DNA of 16,416 nucleotides from Bacillota bacterium (GTDB lineage: Bacteria; Bacillota; Clostridia; Lachnospirales; Lachnospiraceae). Of this stretch, positions 5,496-12,872 are shown one piece after another. The notes beneath the pieces are model-generated. The model ran no database searches and had not been told where the DNA came from. It worked only from the letters and a program-made list of their open reading frames with translations. The stretch is from positions 1-16,416 of the forward strand of contig JAEZHX010000032.1 of assembly GCA_023436765.1 (NCBI GenBank). Reading direction: 5' to 3'. Within the stretch, counting starts at the first letter, position 1. Every line of letters starts with the position of its first letter. A program made the translations under genes and the position numbers.

Positions 5496-7979
5496 ATGAC
5501 ACAGAAGGAGTTTATAACTCTTACCCAATCGAAAATAGTGATACTGGATGGTGCTACCGGAAGTAATCTGCAGAAACGAGGCATGCCCACCGGAGTAAGT
5601 CCCGAGAAATGGATGCTCGAGAATCGTGAGGTAATCATTGGCCTCCAACGGGAATTCCTGGAGGCTGGGACGGACATCCTGTTTGCTCCGACCTTCACTG
5701 CCAACCGGATCAAGCTGAAGGAATATGGGCTTGAGGATGAGCTGGAGCGGATCAACCGGGAGTTGGTTCAGATCAGCAAAGCTGCGGCAGAAGAGTATCG
5801 CTCGAAGACCGGAAACAATAGAAAGGTCTATATCGCGGCTGATGTAACTATGACCGGAGAACAGGTGGAGCCGATTGGCAAGCTGCCCTTCGAGGAACTG
5901 GTTGAAATATATAAGGAGCAGTATCGGATTCTCCTTTCTGAAGGTGTGGAACTCTTTGTCATAGAAACGATGATGAGCCTACAGGAATGCAGGGCGGCTT
6001 TACTGGCAGCGAAGGAACTCTGTGACCTTCCCGTCATAGTATCACTGACCTTCAACGAGGCTGGACATACTCTTTACGGCACTGATCCTAAGACAGCGAT
6101 CACAGTGCTTCAGAGTATGGGGGCAGCGGCAGTCGGAGTGAATTGCTCCACCGGGCCGGATAAAATGCATGGAATCATCAAAGAAATGAAGAAGTATGCC
6201 TGCATTCCTGTGATGGCTAAGCCCAATGCGGGAATTCCTAAGCTGATTGACGGAAGGACGGTATTTCCGATGGGAGCGGAGGAATTCGCAGATGAGATGT
6301 ATCAGCTTGTAACAGAGGGGGCAGGACTTGTCGGTGGCTGTTGTGGGACTACACCGGAGCATATCGGCAGAATGTCGGAACGGATCGCAGGCCTGACACC
6401 CCTACCGATCAATACAGAGCATGTACGGACTCTGACTACGGAACGCAGAACAGCAGAAATCAATCTGGATGGGCGTTTCCTGGTAGTCGGTGAACGAATC
6501 AATCCGACCGGCAAGAAAGCACTTCAGGCGGAGCTGAAGGAGGACAAATTAGATTTGGTTGCCCGGATGGCTTCAGAACAGGCTGAACTGGGAGCTGATA
6601 TCCTGGATATCAATGTCGGAATGAGCGGTATTGATGAGAAGAAAATGATGCTGAAGGTGGTGCAGGAGGTCTTAAGGGTAACCGAGCTACCTCTGTGCAT
6701 TGACTCCAGTAATCCGGAGGTTATGGAAGCGGTTCTTAGAGTCTATCCCGGACGGGCGTTGATGAATTCCATCTCCCTGGAGAAGAATAAATTCGAGAAG
6801 CTGTTGCCGATTGCTAAGAAATACGGTGCGATGTTCATTCTGCTTCCCTTATCCGATCAGGGTATGCCGAAGGATATCGAAGAGAAGAAGCGGATCATTC
6901 ATACAATCATTGACCGTGCTTATGAACTGGGACTTACGAAGGAAGATATCATTGTGGATGGGCTGGTCAATACCGTCGGTGCGAATAAGAACGCTGCACT
7001 GGAGGCATTGGAAACCATTCGTTATTGTAAGGAGGAGCTGGGTCTGGCTACGATTGTCGGTTTATCCAACATCTCCTTCGGACTCCCTGAGCGGCAATTC
7101 ATTAACAGCACCTTTCTATCCCTATGTGTGAAGGCAGGTCTGACGATGGCGATAGCGAATCCGTCCCAGGATCTGTTGATGAATACAGCCTTAGCGGCTG
7201 ATCTACTGTTAGGCCGGGAGGAAGCGGCAGAACGCTATATCGAGAGAGTTACCTTAAGACCTGTGGAACTGACTCCTACTGCCGGACCAAAGGATGGAGG
7301 TAAGGAGAAGCAGGTTGTAAACGAGGAACCTTCGTTACCGGATGGGAAATCAGAGCTATTCCAGGCTGTATTAAAAGGAAACCGTTCCGGAATCGTTGCA
7401 CTGGTTAAGAGGAAATTGGAGCAGGGAGCTGCCCCGGAGCAATTAATAGAAGAGGTACTGATCCCGGCGATCAATGAGGTGGGACGGTTATTTGACCGCC
7501 AGATTTATTTCCTTCCCCAACTGATTTCCGGTGCGGAAGCCATGAAGCTTGCCATCGATTTCCTGGAACCGCTGCTCACTAAGGATGCTCAGGCGAAGAA
7601 CCACGGAACCGTCATTATCGCCACCGTGGCAGGAGATATCCATGACATCGGAAAGAATCTGGTTGCCCTGATGCTGAAGAATTATGGGTACCGGATCATT
7701 GACCTCGGAAAGGATGTACCCTCAGAACGGATTATCCTTACAGCGAAGGAAGAGTCGGCAGATATTATTGCAGTTTCCGCCTTGATGACGACGACCATGG
7801 TGGAGATGAAGCGTATCGTCCGCATGGTAAAGGAAGCCGGATTGAATACCAAGGTCATCATCGGTGGGGCAGTCACAACGGAGGGCTATGCGGAGGAGAT
7901 CGGTGCGGACGGATATTCTCCGGATGCTCAGTCTGCGGTGGCCCTGGTCAGAAGATTGACGGAGAAAACGGAAGACTGA
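5496..7979 (+). CDS. metH: Cobalamin-dependent methionine synthase (5-methyl-THF:homocysteine methyltransferase), short form
   Basis: Transfers the methyl group of 5-methyl-THF to homocysteine through enzyme-bound cobalamin. The domain order in 827 aa is: homocysteine-binding barrel (1-295; DGATGSNL at 18-25, zinc Cys217 in GVNCSTGP, Cys282/283 in GGCCGTTP); pterin-binding barrel (about 320-585; VGERINPTG at 331-339, DINVGMSG at 371-378); B12 cap helices (615-695); and the Rossmann B12 domain (700-825) with the cobalt-ligand motif D714-I-H716-DIG and the later GGAVTTEG. The enzyme stops there: the roughly 330-residue AdoMet-binding reactivation domain of E. coli MetH (1227 aa) is missing, as is common in clostridia, so a separate reactivase is expected elsewhere. 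A short Lys/Gly/Pro-rich linker (590-612) joins the pterin and B12 modules. GGAGGAA precedes the ATG. The gene works with the MTHFR fusion upstream. Confidence 0.95.
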   Translation: MTQKEFITLTQSKIVILDGATGSNLQKRGMPTGVSPEKWMLENREVIIGLQREFLEAGTDILFAPTFTANRIKLKEYGLEDELERINRELVQISKAAAEEYRSKTGNNRKVYIAADVTMTGEQVEPIGKLPFEELVEIYKEQYRILLSEGVELFVIETMMSLQECRAALLAAKELCDLPVIVSLTFNEAGHTLYGTDPKTAITVLQSMGAAAVGVNCSTGPDKMHGIIKEMKKYACIPVMAKPNAGIPKLIDGRTVFPMGAEEFADEMYQLVTEGAGLVGGCCGTTPEHIGRMSERIAGLTPLPINTEHVRTLTTERRTAEINLDGRFLVVGERINPTGKKALQAELKEDKLDLVARMASEQAELGADILDINVGMSGIDEKKMMLKVVQEVLRVTELPLCIDSSNPEVMEAVLRVYPGRALMNSISLEKNKFEKLLPIAKKYGAMFILLPLSDQGMPKDIEEKKRIIHTIIDRAYELGLTKEDIIVDGLVNTVGANKNAALEALETIRYCKEELGLATIVGLSNISFGLPERQFINSTFLSLCVKAGLTMAIANPSQDLLMNTALAADLLLGREEAAERYIERVTLRPVELTPTAGPKDGGKEKQVVNEEPSLPDGKSELFQAVLKGNRSGIVALVKRKLEQGAAPEQLIEEVLIPAINEVGRLFDRQIYFLPQLISGAEAMKLAIDFLEPLLTKDAQAKNHGTVIIATVAGDIHDIGKNLVALMLKNYGYRIIDLGKDVPSERIILTAKEESADIIAVSALMTTTMVEMKRIVRMVKEAGLNTKVIIGGAVTTEGYAEEIGADGYSPDAQSAVALVRRLTEKTED

Positions 7980-8049
7980 TCCACAAATGATGGATTATGG
8001 GTGTGAGTTATAAACTCTTAGGATGGCAGTGCAGAAGTAAATTATATAG

Positions 8050-8106
8050 CGTAAGTCAATAATAATTTATTGTAAAACGATAAATTATTATTGACTTACG
8101 TTTTTT
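8050..8106 (+). terminator. Long-stem intrinsic terminator after metH
   Basis: A perfect 21-bp stem (8050-8070 with 8080-8100), AT-rich with a CGTAAGTCA base, a 9-base loop TGTAAAACG, and six T residues at 8101-8106. It ends the one-carbon transcription unit about 70 bases after the metH stop. Its descending arm also contains the -35 hexamer of the next promoter. Confidence 0.92.
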
Positions 8107-8119
8107 GTTGTGATATATT
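8091..8119 (+). promoter_or_regulatory. Sigma-A promoter embedded in the metH terminator
   Basis: TTGACT (8091-8096) lies within the 3' arm of the terminator stem and is followed after exactly 17 bases by TATATT (8114-8119). Transcription would start near 8126 and read into the DUF2975 gene with a leader of about 85 bases. That leader carries a partial inverted repeat, AGAAGTGG and CCAACTTCT (about 8130-8164). Confidence 0.7.
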
Positions 8120-8210
8120 CTGATTAAAGAAGTGGAGGTTATTATTCCGGAAGGCCAACTTCTAATAAAAAACTTGAGTGATGATAAGGTTTCATACAGG
8201 AGGAATTAGA

Positions 8211-8660
8211 ATGAAGAGAACACCGTTGGTGGTATTTACAAAATGTCTCATTGATTTTATGTTTTATACTGGAATAATCATCGTATTGGGGGTACCCTGG
8301 TTATTTCGGCTGGCTGGAAGGTATTTTAATATCTTTGAAGAGTATTATCTTCCGTTTTGCGTCATTTTCATGGTTTCGGGGGGCTTTGCCCTGTTCATTA
8401 TCCATGAATTAAAAAGTATATTCTATACCGTAGTGAAGGCGGATCCTTTTGTACGGGAGAATGTCGGGTCGTTAAAGCGGATGGGGAGCTGCGCTTTCAT
8501 CATTGCACTGTTCATGGCTGTGAAGCTGGTATTCGTGATTACTCCGGCTACGCTGGTTCTAATTGTAGTTTTTTTGGTAGCAGGTTTGTTCTCTCTGGTG
8601 CTTTCCCAGGTATTTGACCAGGCGGTAACCTACAAACAAGAGAATGACCTTACTATTTAG
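8211..8660 (+). CDS. DUF2975 family membrane protein
   Basis: A 149-aa integral membrane protein with four predicted membrane segments (about 10-33, 48-67, 93-112 and 115-136). The cytoplasmic stretch between helices 2 and 3 reads ADPFVRENVGSLKRMG (77-92), which matches the hallmark of DUF2975 proteins. The start at 8211 is chosen because CAGGAGGA lies 8 bases before it; a longer frame from 8178 would include this ribosome binding site. It ends 12 bases before a small Cro/CI-type regulator, the pairing usually seen for this family in Firmicutes. Its molecular role is not known to me; a sensing or regulator-tethering role is only a guess. Confidence 0.85.
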   Translation: MKRTPLVVFTKCLIDFMFYTGIIIVLGVPWLFRLAGRYFNIFEEYYLPFCVIFMVSGGFALFIIHELKSIFYTVVKADPFVRENVGSLKRMGSCAFIIALFMAVKLVFVITPATLVLIVVFLVAGLFSLVLSQVFDQAVTYKQENDLTI

Positions 8661-8672
8661 AGGAGGTGCCGG

Positions 8673-8879
8673 ATGATAGTTGTTAATCTAGACGTAGTAA
8701 TGGCACAGAGGAAAATCGGACTTACTGAACTGGCAGAAAAGGTTGGCATTACCTTGGCTAATCTCTCTATTCTAAAGAATAACAAGGCAAAGGCTATCCG
8801 CTTTGAAACCCTGGAAGCGATTTGCATTGCACTCAATTGCCAGCCTGGAGACATCCTCGCTTATGAGAAGGACGAATGA
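8673..8879 (+). CDS. Cro/CI (XRE) family helix-turn-helix regulator, YozG-like
   Basis: A 68-aa single-domain DNA-binding protein. The helix-turn-helix lies at about residues 16-37 (GLTELAEKVGITLANLSIL), followed by the conserved RFETLEAICIALNCQPGDILAY, in which the LEAICxALNCQPGDIL pattern is typical of small YozG-like regulators. A strong ribosome binding site, AGGAGGTG, precedes ATG by 4 bases. It is translated right after the DUF2975 gene and so should be made with it, probably to regulate this operon. It has no effector domain, so any signal would have to come from a partner, possibly the DUF2975 protein. Confidence 0.88.
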   Translation: MIVVNLDVVMAQRKIGLTELAEKVGITLANLSILKNNKAKAIRFETLEAICIALNCQPGDILAYEKDE

Positions 8880-8920
8880 CTAAGGCTATTCAGCATCCTG
8901 TTTGACAGAGCTTAAGTGAA

Positions 8921-8951
8921 ACGCTGTATCAGGACGGATAAGATACAGCGT
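8921..8951. promoter_or_regulatory. 10-bp inverted repeat ahead of the DUF4173 gene
   Basis: ACGCTGTATC (8921-8930) and GATACAGCGT (8942-8951) are perfectly inverted with an 11-base spacer. No U-tract follows on the plus strand, so it is not a clear terminator. A TTGACA lies at 8902-8907, and 17 bases later the repeat covers a poor -10 candidate, TGTATC. It may be an operator over a weak promoter, or a processing or attenuating hairpin between the regulator gene and the large membrane protein gene. Confidence 0.4.
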
Positions 8952-9011
8952 AAGAAATATATAACACAGTTTATGCATAATTTAACGAATAAATAGGAGG
9001 AATTATAATAT

Positions 9012-10577
9012 ATGATAAAACTGAATCAGAACCTTCCGGAAGCCGCGAAGGTTACTAATGCCGCAGAGACCGGCTCTTTCATTGAAAGAGAAGAGTCGCC
9101 CCTGCTTAGGAAAGTGCGCCAAAATTACGAAACCTTTGCCGGAATCAGCCTGATCTTCGGCGTCACCTTTACATTTTTATTCTATCAGGCGGGCTTTGGA
9201 TTAAACAGCCTACTGTTCAACGTGATTATGGTGGGCTTACTGATCATAATTTCCCGGAAGCTGGAGCTCTCCATCAGGAAGGAAATGCTCCTCTGCTATG
9301 GAGGAGTCATCCTGCTTGGGTTATCCAGTATGCTTACGGCAAGTGAGAGGCTTCTTTTTCTAAACACCCTGGGAAGCTTGTTTCTACTGGATTTCTCCCT
9401 TCTACTGCAATTTAAGGCTAAGGAGCATTGGGATTTTACAGGTTATCTGACAAAATTCCTCCTTCTGCCTTTGAAAAGCCTTACTTCCGTCGGAATGCCG
9501 TTCCTGGATGGTAACAGATATTGTAAGAAAATAAAGCTTCTGAAAAATGATAATATTAGAAATATATTAATCGGATTGATCCTTGCCATCCCCTTACTGC
9601 TGATTGTTACAGCCTTGCTTTCCAGTGCCGATCTACTGTTCGGTAAGCTTACCGTGGGGATATCCGAGGTACTGTTTTCCAGTAATATCTATCTTATCCT
9701 CTTGATGGCCTTCCTTGCCTTTATCGCCTGTTATTGCATCATCTGCGGGGCAGCGGGTCAGTCAATGGAACAACGAAAAGTTAGAACAAAGGCAAATCCT
9801 GTTACTGCCATTACGGTTACCTCGCTTTTACTAGCAGTTTACGTTATTTTTAGCGTGATTCAGGCAATGTATCTGTTTATGGGGGGAAGCTTTCAGCTCC
9901 CGGCTGAGTTTACTTATTCGGAGTATGCCAGAAGAGGTTTCTTTGAACTGCTGGCAGTTACCTGCCTCAACATCCTCCTGCTTTTATTCTGCATGAATGT
10001 ATTCAAGGAGAGTAAGCCCTTACGTTACCTGCTGACCACAATAACAGCCTGTACCTATGTGATGATTGCTTCTTCTGCTTACCGGATGTTCCTATATATC
10101 GGGGAATACCACCTCACCTTTTTAAGGGTGTTCGTCCTTCTGTTCTTATTGATTGATGCCCTCTTACTGGCAGGAATTATCCTATCACTCTACCGAAAGG
10201 GTTTTCCTCTGTTTGGTTACTGTGTTACAATCATCTCGGTCTGTTACCTAATATTTTCCTTCGGTAAGCCGGATGCCTTTATCGCTTCCTACTACATTAA
10301 CCATACCCAGAGATCAGAGCTGGACCTTAGGTTCCTGACCACTGAGCTTTCCTATGATGCAGCGAAGGAAGTGCTTCCGGTTGTACAGGAGGTCTACGGG
10401 GAATTATCGGAGGGCAAACCTGTATATCTGGACGAGGATACCTTTACAAAAAATGATGTTCGCAGCTATTATGAAGGTATCTCCAGCAGAAGGAAAGGGA
10501 ATGGAATCCGAGGGTTCAACATATCAGTCTATCAGGCGGAAAAAAATGCAGAAAAGTATTCTATAAATTGGGAATAA
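9012..10577 (+). CDS. DUF4173 family polytopic membrane protein
   Basis: A 521-aa protein with a cytoplasmic N-terminal tail (1-40), about 11 hydrophobic segments (first near 43-60, last near 400-416) and a soluble C-terminal tail (about 420-521). Family signs are YSEYARRGFFELLAVTCLN (302-320), the RMFLYIGEYHLTFLRVF stretch (358-374) and the FIASYYINHTQRSELDL segment (423-439) leading into the tail, all of which fit DUF4173 (related DUF4153 is the alternative name). AGGAGGA lies 11-12 bases before ATG, slightly far. It follows the DUF2975/HTH pair by 132 bases and may be co-transcribed. The function of the family is not known to me; it is often found near small regulators and other membrane proteins of unknown function. 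Confidence 0.82.
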   Translation: MIKLNQNLPEAAKVTNAAETGSFIEREESPLLRKVRQNYETFAGISLIFGVTFTFLFYQAGFGLNSLLFNVIMVGLLIIISRKLELSIRKEMLLCYGGVILLGLSSMLTASERLLFLNTLGSLFLLDFSLLLQFKAKEHWDFTGYLTKFLLLPLKSLTSVGMPFLDGNRYCKKIKLLKNDNIRNILIGLILAIPLLLIVTALLSSADLLFGKLTVGISEVLFSSNIYLILLMAFLAFIACYCIICGAAGQSMEQRKVRTKANPVTAITVTSLLLAVYVIFSVIQAMYLFMGGSFQLPAEFTYSEYARRGFFELLAVTCLNILLLLFCMNVFKESKPLRYLLTTITACTYVMIASSAYRMFLYIGEYHLTFLRVFVLLFLLIDALLLAGIILSLYRKGFPLFGYCVTIISVCYLIFSFGKPDAFIASYYINHTQRSELDLRFLTTELSYDAAKEVLPVVQEVYGELSEGKPVYLDEDTFTKNDVRSYYEGISSRRKGNGIRGFNISVYQAEKNAEKYSINWE

Positions 10578-10595
10578 TTAATGTAATAAGTACCA

Positions 10596-10632
10596 ATCTT
10601 CCCATTCACAAACCTGGAAGATGTGTTATAAT
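10596..10632 (+). promoter_or_regulatory. Promoter of the structured leader and glycosyltransferase genes
   Basis: An extended -10, TGTTATAAT (TATAAT at 10627-10632), follows TTCACA (10605-10610) at 16 bases. An inverted repeat, ATCTTCC (10596-10602) and GGAAGAT (10616-10622), brackets the -35 and lies partly in the spacer, as a repressor site would. There is no T-run after it, so a terminator for the upstream gene is less likely. The start of transcription should be near 10639, exactly at the edge of the folded RNA. Confidence 0.7.
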
Positions 10633-10638
10633 GTTCAC

Positions 10639-10790
10639 AGTAGGCGGATTAGTCGCTGGAAATAATGGCTGTCTATCGAGCTTGCTCGAATAGACGGCAT
10701 TATTTTCAGGGATAAACGTAGTGTGAGCGAAATTACGAAGTAATTGAGCTCCTAATCCGCCGTAAGAGGCGGATGCTGTCCTAATCCGCC
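10639..10790 (+). ncRNA. Candidate structured leader RNA (three-way junction with alternative closing stems)
   Basis: P1: GGCGGATTAG (10643-10652) pairs with CTAATCCGCC (10752-10761), 10 bp. P2: 10656-10709 folds into one hairpin of about 24 bp with one mismatch and two bulges, capped at GAGC-TT-GCTC. P3: GAGC (10725-10728) with GCTC (10748-10751), a symmetric tandem GA/GA internal loop, then AATTAC-GAA-GTAATT (10731-10745). P2 and P3 are joined by a 15-base single strand, GGATAAACGTAGTGT. After P1, GGCGGAT (10768-10774) and a second CTAATCCGCC (10781-10790) allow two exclusive pairings. The fold starts at the predicted transcription start and ends 15 bases before the ribosome binding site of the glycosyltransferase gene. 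It matches no riboswitch class I know. An interspersed palindromic repeat is the main alternative. Confidence 0.55.
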
Positions 10791-10819
10791 CATCCTATTC
10801 ATTCAAGGGAGATCAAAAT

Positions 10820-11809
10820 ATGGATAATCATCATCCCACAGAAAGCTATTCACTCACAGAGAATATATCTGACCTAAGCTCCTTAACGGTCGATGTCATC
10901 ATCCCGGTCTATCATCCGGATTATAAATTCAACCAACTCCTGGACAAGCTAAGCAAGCAGATGAAGAAGCCGGATCGTATCCTGATTCTTCATACGATCG
11001 AGAAGGCGGGGGAAATTCTGGGCTTACCGAATTTGGGTGATCTCAAAATCACTGTACTGCCAATTAATAAGGAGGATTTCGACCATGGTGGTACCAGGAA
11101 ATTCGGAGCTTCACAGTCTGAGGCTGATATACTGATGTTTATGACACAGGATGCGCTGCCCGAGGATGAATACCTGATTGTGAATCTTCTGAAGCCCTAT
11201 CAGAACGAGAAGGTGGCTGCAACCTATGCGAGACAGTTACCCGGAGAGAACGCTGATATCCTGGAGCGCTATACCAGAGCCTTTAATTATCCTAAGACCA
11301 GCAAGCTCAAATCCTCAGAGGATATAAAGGAGCTGGGGATTAAGACCTTCTTCTGTTCCAATGTCTGTGCAACCTATCGTAATGAGGTCTATAAAAAGCT
11401 TGGTGGCTTTGTAGACAGGACCATCTTCAATGAGGATATGATCATGGCCTTCCAGATCATTGGCTCCGGGTATAAAATTGCTTATAATGCCGAAGCTAAG
11501 GTACTGCATTCTCACAAGTATTCCTATATACAGCAGTTCTCAAGGAATTTTGACCTTGGGGTATCCCATAAGGAATATGCGGAATATTTCCAAAGCGTAA
11601 AATCCGAAGCCGAGGGAATGAGGTTGATCAAGCAGACCTTAAAATATCTGATAGACCATAAGCAGTATCTGTTGATTCCTGATCTGATTATGAGTTCAGG
11701 CTTTAAGTACCTGGGCTATCTGATGGGTGTCAATTACCGCAAATTACCTCACAGTCTGGTGGTAAGCTTCAGCATGAACAAATCATACTGGAGAAACAAT
11801 GATGAATGA
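10820..11809 (+). CDS. Family 2 glycosyltransferase, rhamnosyltransferase-like
   Basis: A 329-aa GT-A fold enzyme that moves a sugar from a nucleotide donor to a growing glycan, probably a cell-surface polysaccharide. VDVIIPVYH (24-32) is the nucleotide-binding first strand. HGGTRKFG (89-96) and FMTQDALP (107-114) are typical of RfbF/RfbN-type rhamnosyltransferases, the second carrying the DXD-like metal site. FNEDMIMAFQI (203-213) supplies the ED catalytic-base region, and VLHSHKYS (228-235) follows. There is no membrane segment, so it acts at the inner membrane face. AAGGGAG lies about 8 bases before the ATG. The structured RNA at 10639-10790 is its leader. A second glycosyltransferase follows after 25 bases. 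The rhamnose donor is a family inference. Confidence 0.88.
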   Translation: MDNHHPTESYSLTENISDLSSLTVDVIIPVYHPDYKFNQLLDKLSKQMKKPDRILILHTIEKAGEILGLPNLGDLKITVLPINKEDFDHGGTRKFGASQSEADILMFMTQDALPEDEYLIVNLLKPYQNEKVAATYARQLPGENADILERYTRAFNYPKTSKLKSSEDIKELGIKTFFCSNVCATYRNEVYKKLGGFVDRTIFNEDMIMAFQIIGSGYKIAYNAEAKVLHSHKYSYIQQFSRNFDLGVSHKEYAEYFQSVKSEAEGMRLIKQTLKYLIDHKQYLLIPDLIMSSGFKYLGYLMGVNYRKLPHSLVVSFSMNKSYWRNNDE

Positions 11810-11834
11810 ACGTAAGAAAATTTAGGAGAGAATA

Positions 11835-12764
11835 ATGAGCAGGGTATCCATAGTCTTGTCAACCTATAATGGAGAGAAATACATTGAAGAACAGATCAAT
11901 TCCATTCTGTCTTCCTCGTATCAGGATATTGACCTGTATATCCGGGATGACGGTTCCTCAGACAGGACCATGGAGATATTAGAGGGATATAGAAGCAATG
12001 CGCCGGAGCAGATTCATGTTTTTCGTAATGATGTCAACCTAGGGGTTACCTTAAACTTCCTTCAGGGTATTTGTGATACGACCGCGGATTATATCATGCT
12101 TTGCGATCAGGATGATGTATGGAAGTCGAATAAAATCTGTGATACCTTAAAGAGGATGCGCCATATGGAGGCACAGCTTGGGAAGGAGCTGCCGATTGCT
12201 GTTTTCACGGATGCCACAGTGGTCGATGGAAGCTTAAATAAGCTCCATGACTCCTTCTTCCGTACAGGCAAGTTGAATCCTCTTAAGACTGATCTGCCCC
12301 ATATTCTGATGGAAAACAAACTGATCGGCTGTACTGTCATGATCAATGCTTCCCTGCGCCGAGTTCTTAAGAGCAGACATCTGCCCGAGAAGGCAAGATA
12401 TCATGACTGGTGGTTGGCATTAATCGCAGCTTCCTGCGGCAAGATCGGTTATCTTCCGGAACAGACGCTTTTGTATCGCCAACATGGCAATAATGTGGTA
12501 GGAAGTACGAGCTTCCTATCTTATGTTAAGAGCCGGATTACTTCCCTGAAGAAGCAAAAGGCTGCTGTTCTTACACTCGAAAAACAGGCAGAGGAGTTTC
12601 TGGAGTTGTACTGGGAATATCTAACCGCAGAAAGTAGAGAAGTACTTCGGAAATTTGCGGACCTACAACAGTCGGGCTTCATCCGGAAAAGAGTAATCCT
12701 TCTGCAATATGGCTTCTTAAAGACCGGATTTATCCGAAACCTGGGGTTAATGTTTATTGCTTAA
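11835..12764 (+). CDS. Family 2 glycosyltransferase
   Basis: A 309-aa GT-A fold enzyme. VSIVLSTYNGEKYIEEQINSI (4-24) and IRDDGSSD (36-43) form the nucleotide-binding half, and MLCDQDDVW (88-96) holds the DXD metal site. HDWW (190-193) and YRQHGNN (214-220) are characteristic of the rhamnosyltransferase-like GT2 group used in O-antigen and exopolysaccharide synthesis. The C-terminus (230-309) is basic and partly amphipathic without a clear membrane helix. It is translated 25 bases after the first glycosyltransferase from an AGGAGA site and is probably in the same transcript. No flippase, polymerase or sugar-nucleotide genes are alongside, so the polysaccharide is unknown. Confidence 0.9.
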   Translation: MSRVSIVLSTYNGEKYIEEQINSILSSSYQDIDLYIRDDGSSDRTMEILEGYRSNAPEQIHVFRNDVNLGVTLNFLQGICDTTADYIMLCDQDDVWKSNKICDTLKRMRHMEAQLGKELPIAVFTDATVVDGSLNKLHDSFFRTGKLNPLKTDLPHILMENKLIGCTVMINASLRRVLKSRHLPEKARYHDWWLALIAASCGKIGYLPEQTLLYRQHGNNVVGSTSFLSYVKSRITSLKKQKAAVLTLEKQAEEFLELYWEYLTAESREVLRKFADLQQSGFIRKRVILLQYGFLKTGFIRNLGLMFIA

Positions 12765-12837
12765 TTGTGTATTTTTATGCATTAATTAATACAATATAAT
12801 TCTCGGCATATTTGTAAAAAGAGCATGATATCAGTAC

Positions 12838-12866
12838 TTGACAAATACAAATGTTGTTGTTACAAT
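12838..12866 (+). promoter_or_regulatory. Sigma-A promoter for ilvN-ilvC
   Basis: A consensus TTGACA (12838-12843), 17 bases, then TACAAT (12861-12866). Transcription would start near 12873, leaving a leader of about 155 bases before ilvN. No hairpin terminator is seen between the glycosyltransferase stop at 12764 and this promoter. Confidence 0.82.
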
Positions 12867-12872
12867 AACTTA

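Noticed and set aside
6811..7131. 106-codon plus-strand frame inside metH
   Set aside because: It overlaps the pterin-binding domain in another frame and has an Arg/Ser/Trp-rich composition typical of an out-of-frame reading.
10643..10790. CRISPR-like direct repeat (two CCTAATCCGCC copies 29 bases apart)
   Set aside because: There are only two short copies, which also pair with the GGCGGAT segments; no further repeat/spacer units and no cas genes are present.
12851..12868. Tiny Leu-rich frame (M-L-L-L-Q-stop) before ilvN that could be an attenuator peptide
   Set aside because: It overlaps the promoter spacer and -10 element, so it would not be transcribed, and it has no ribosome binding site.
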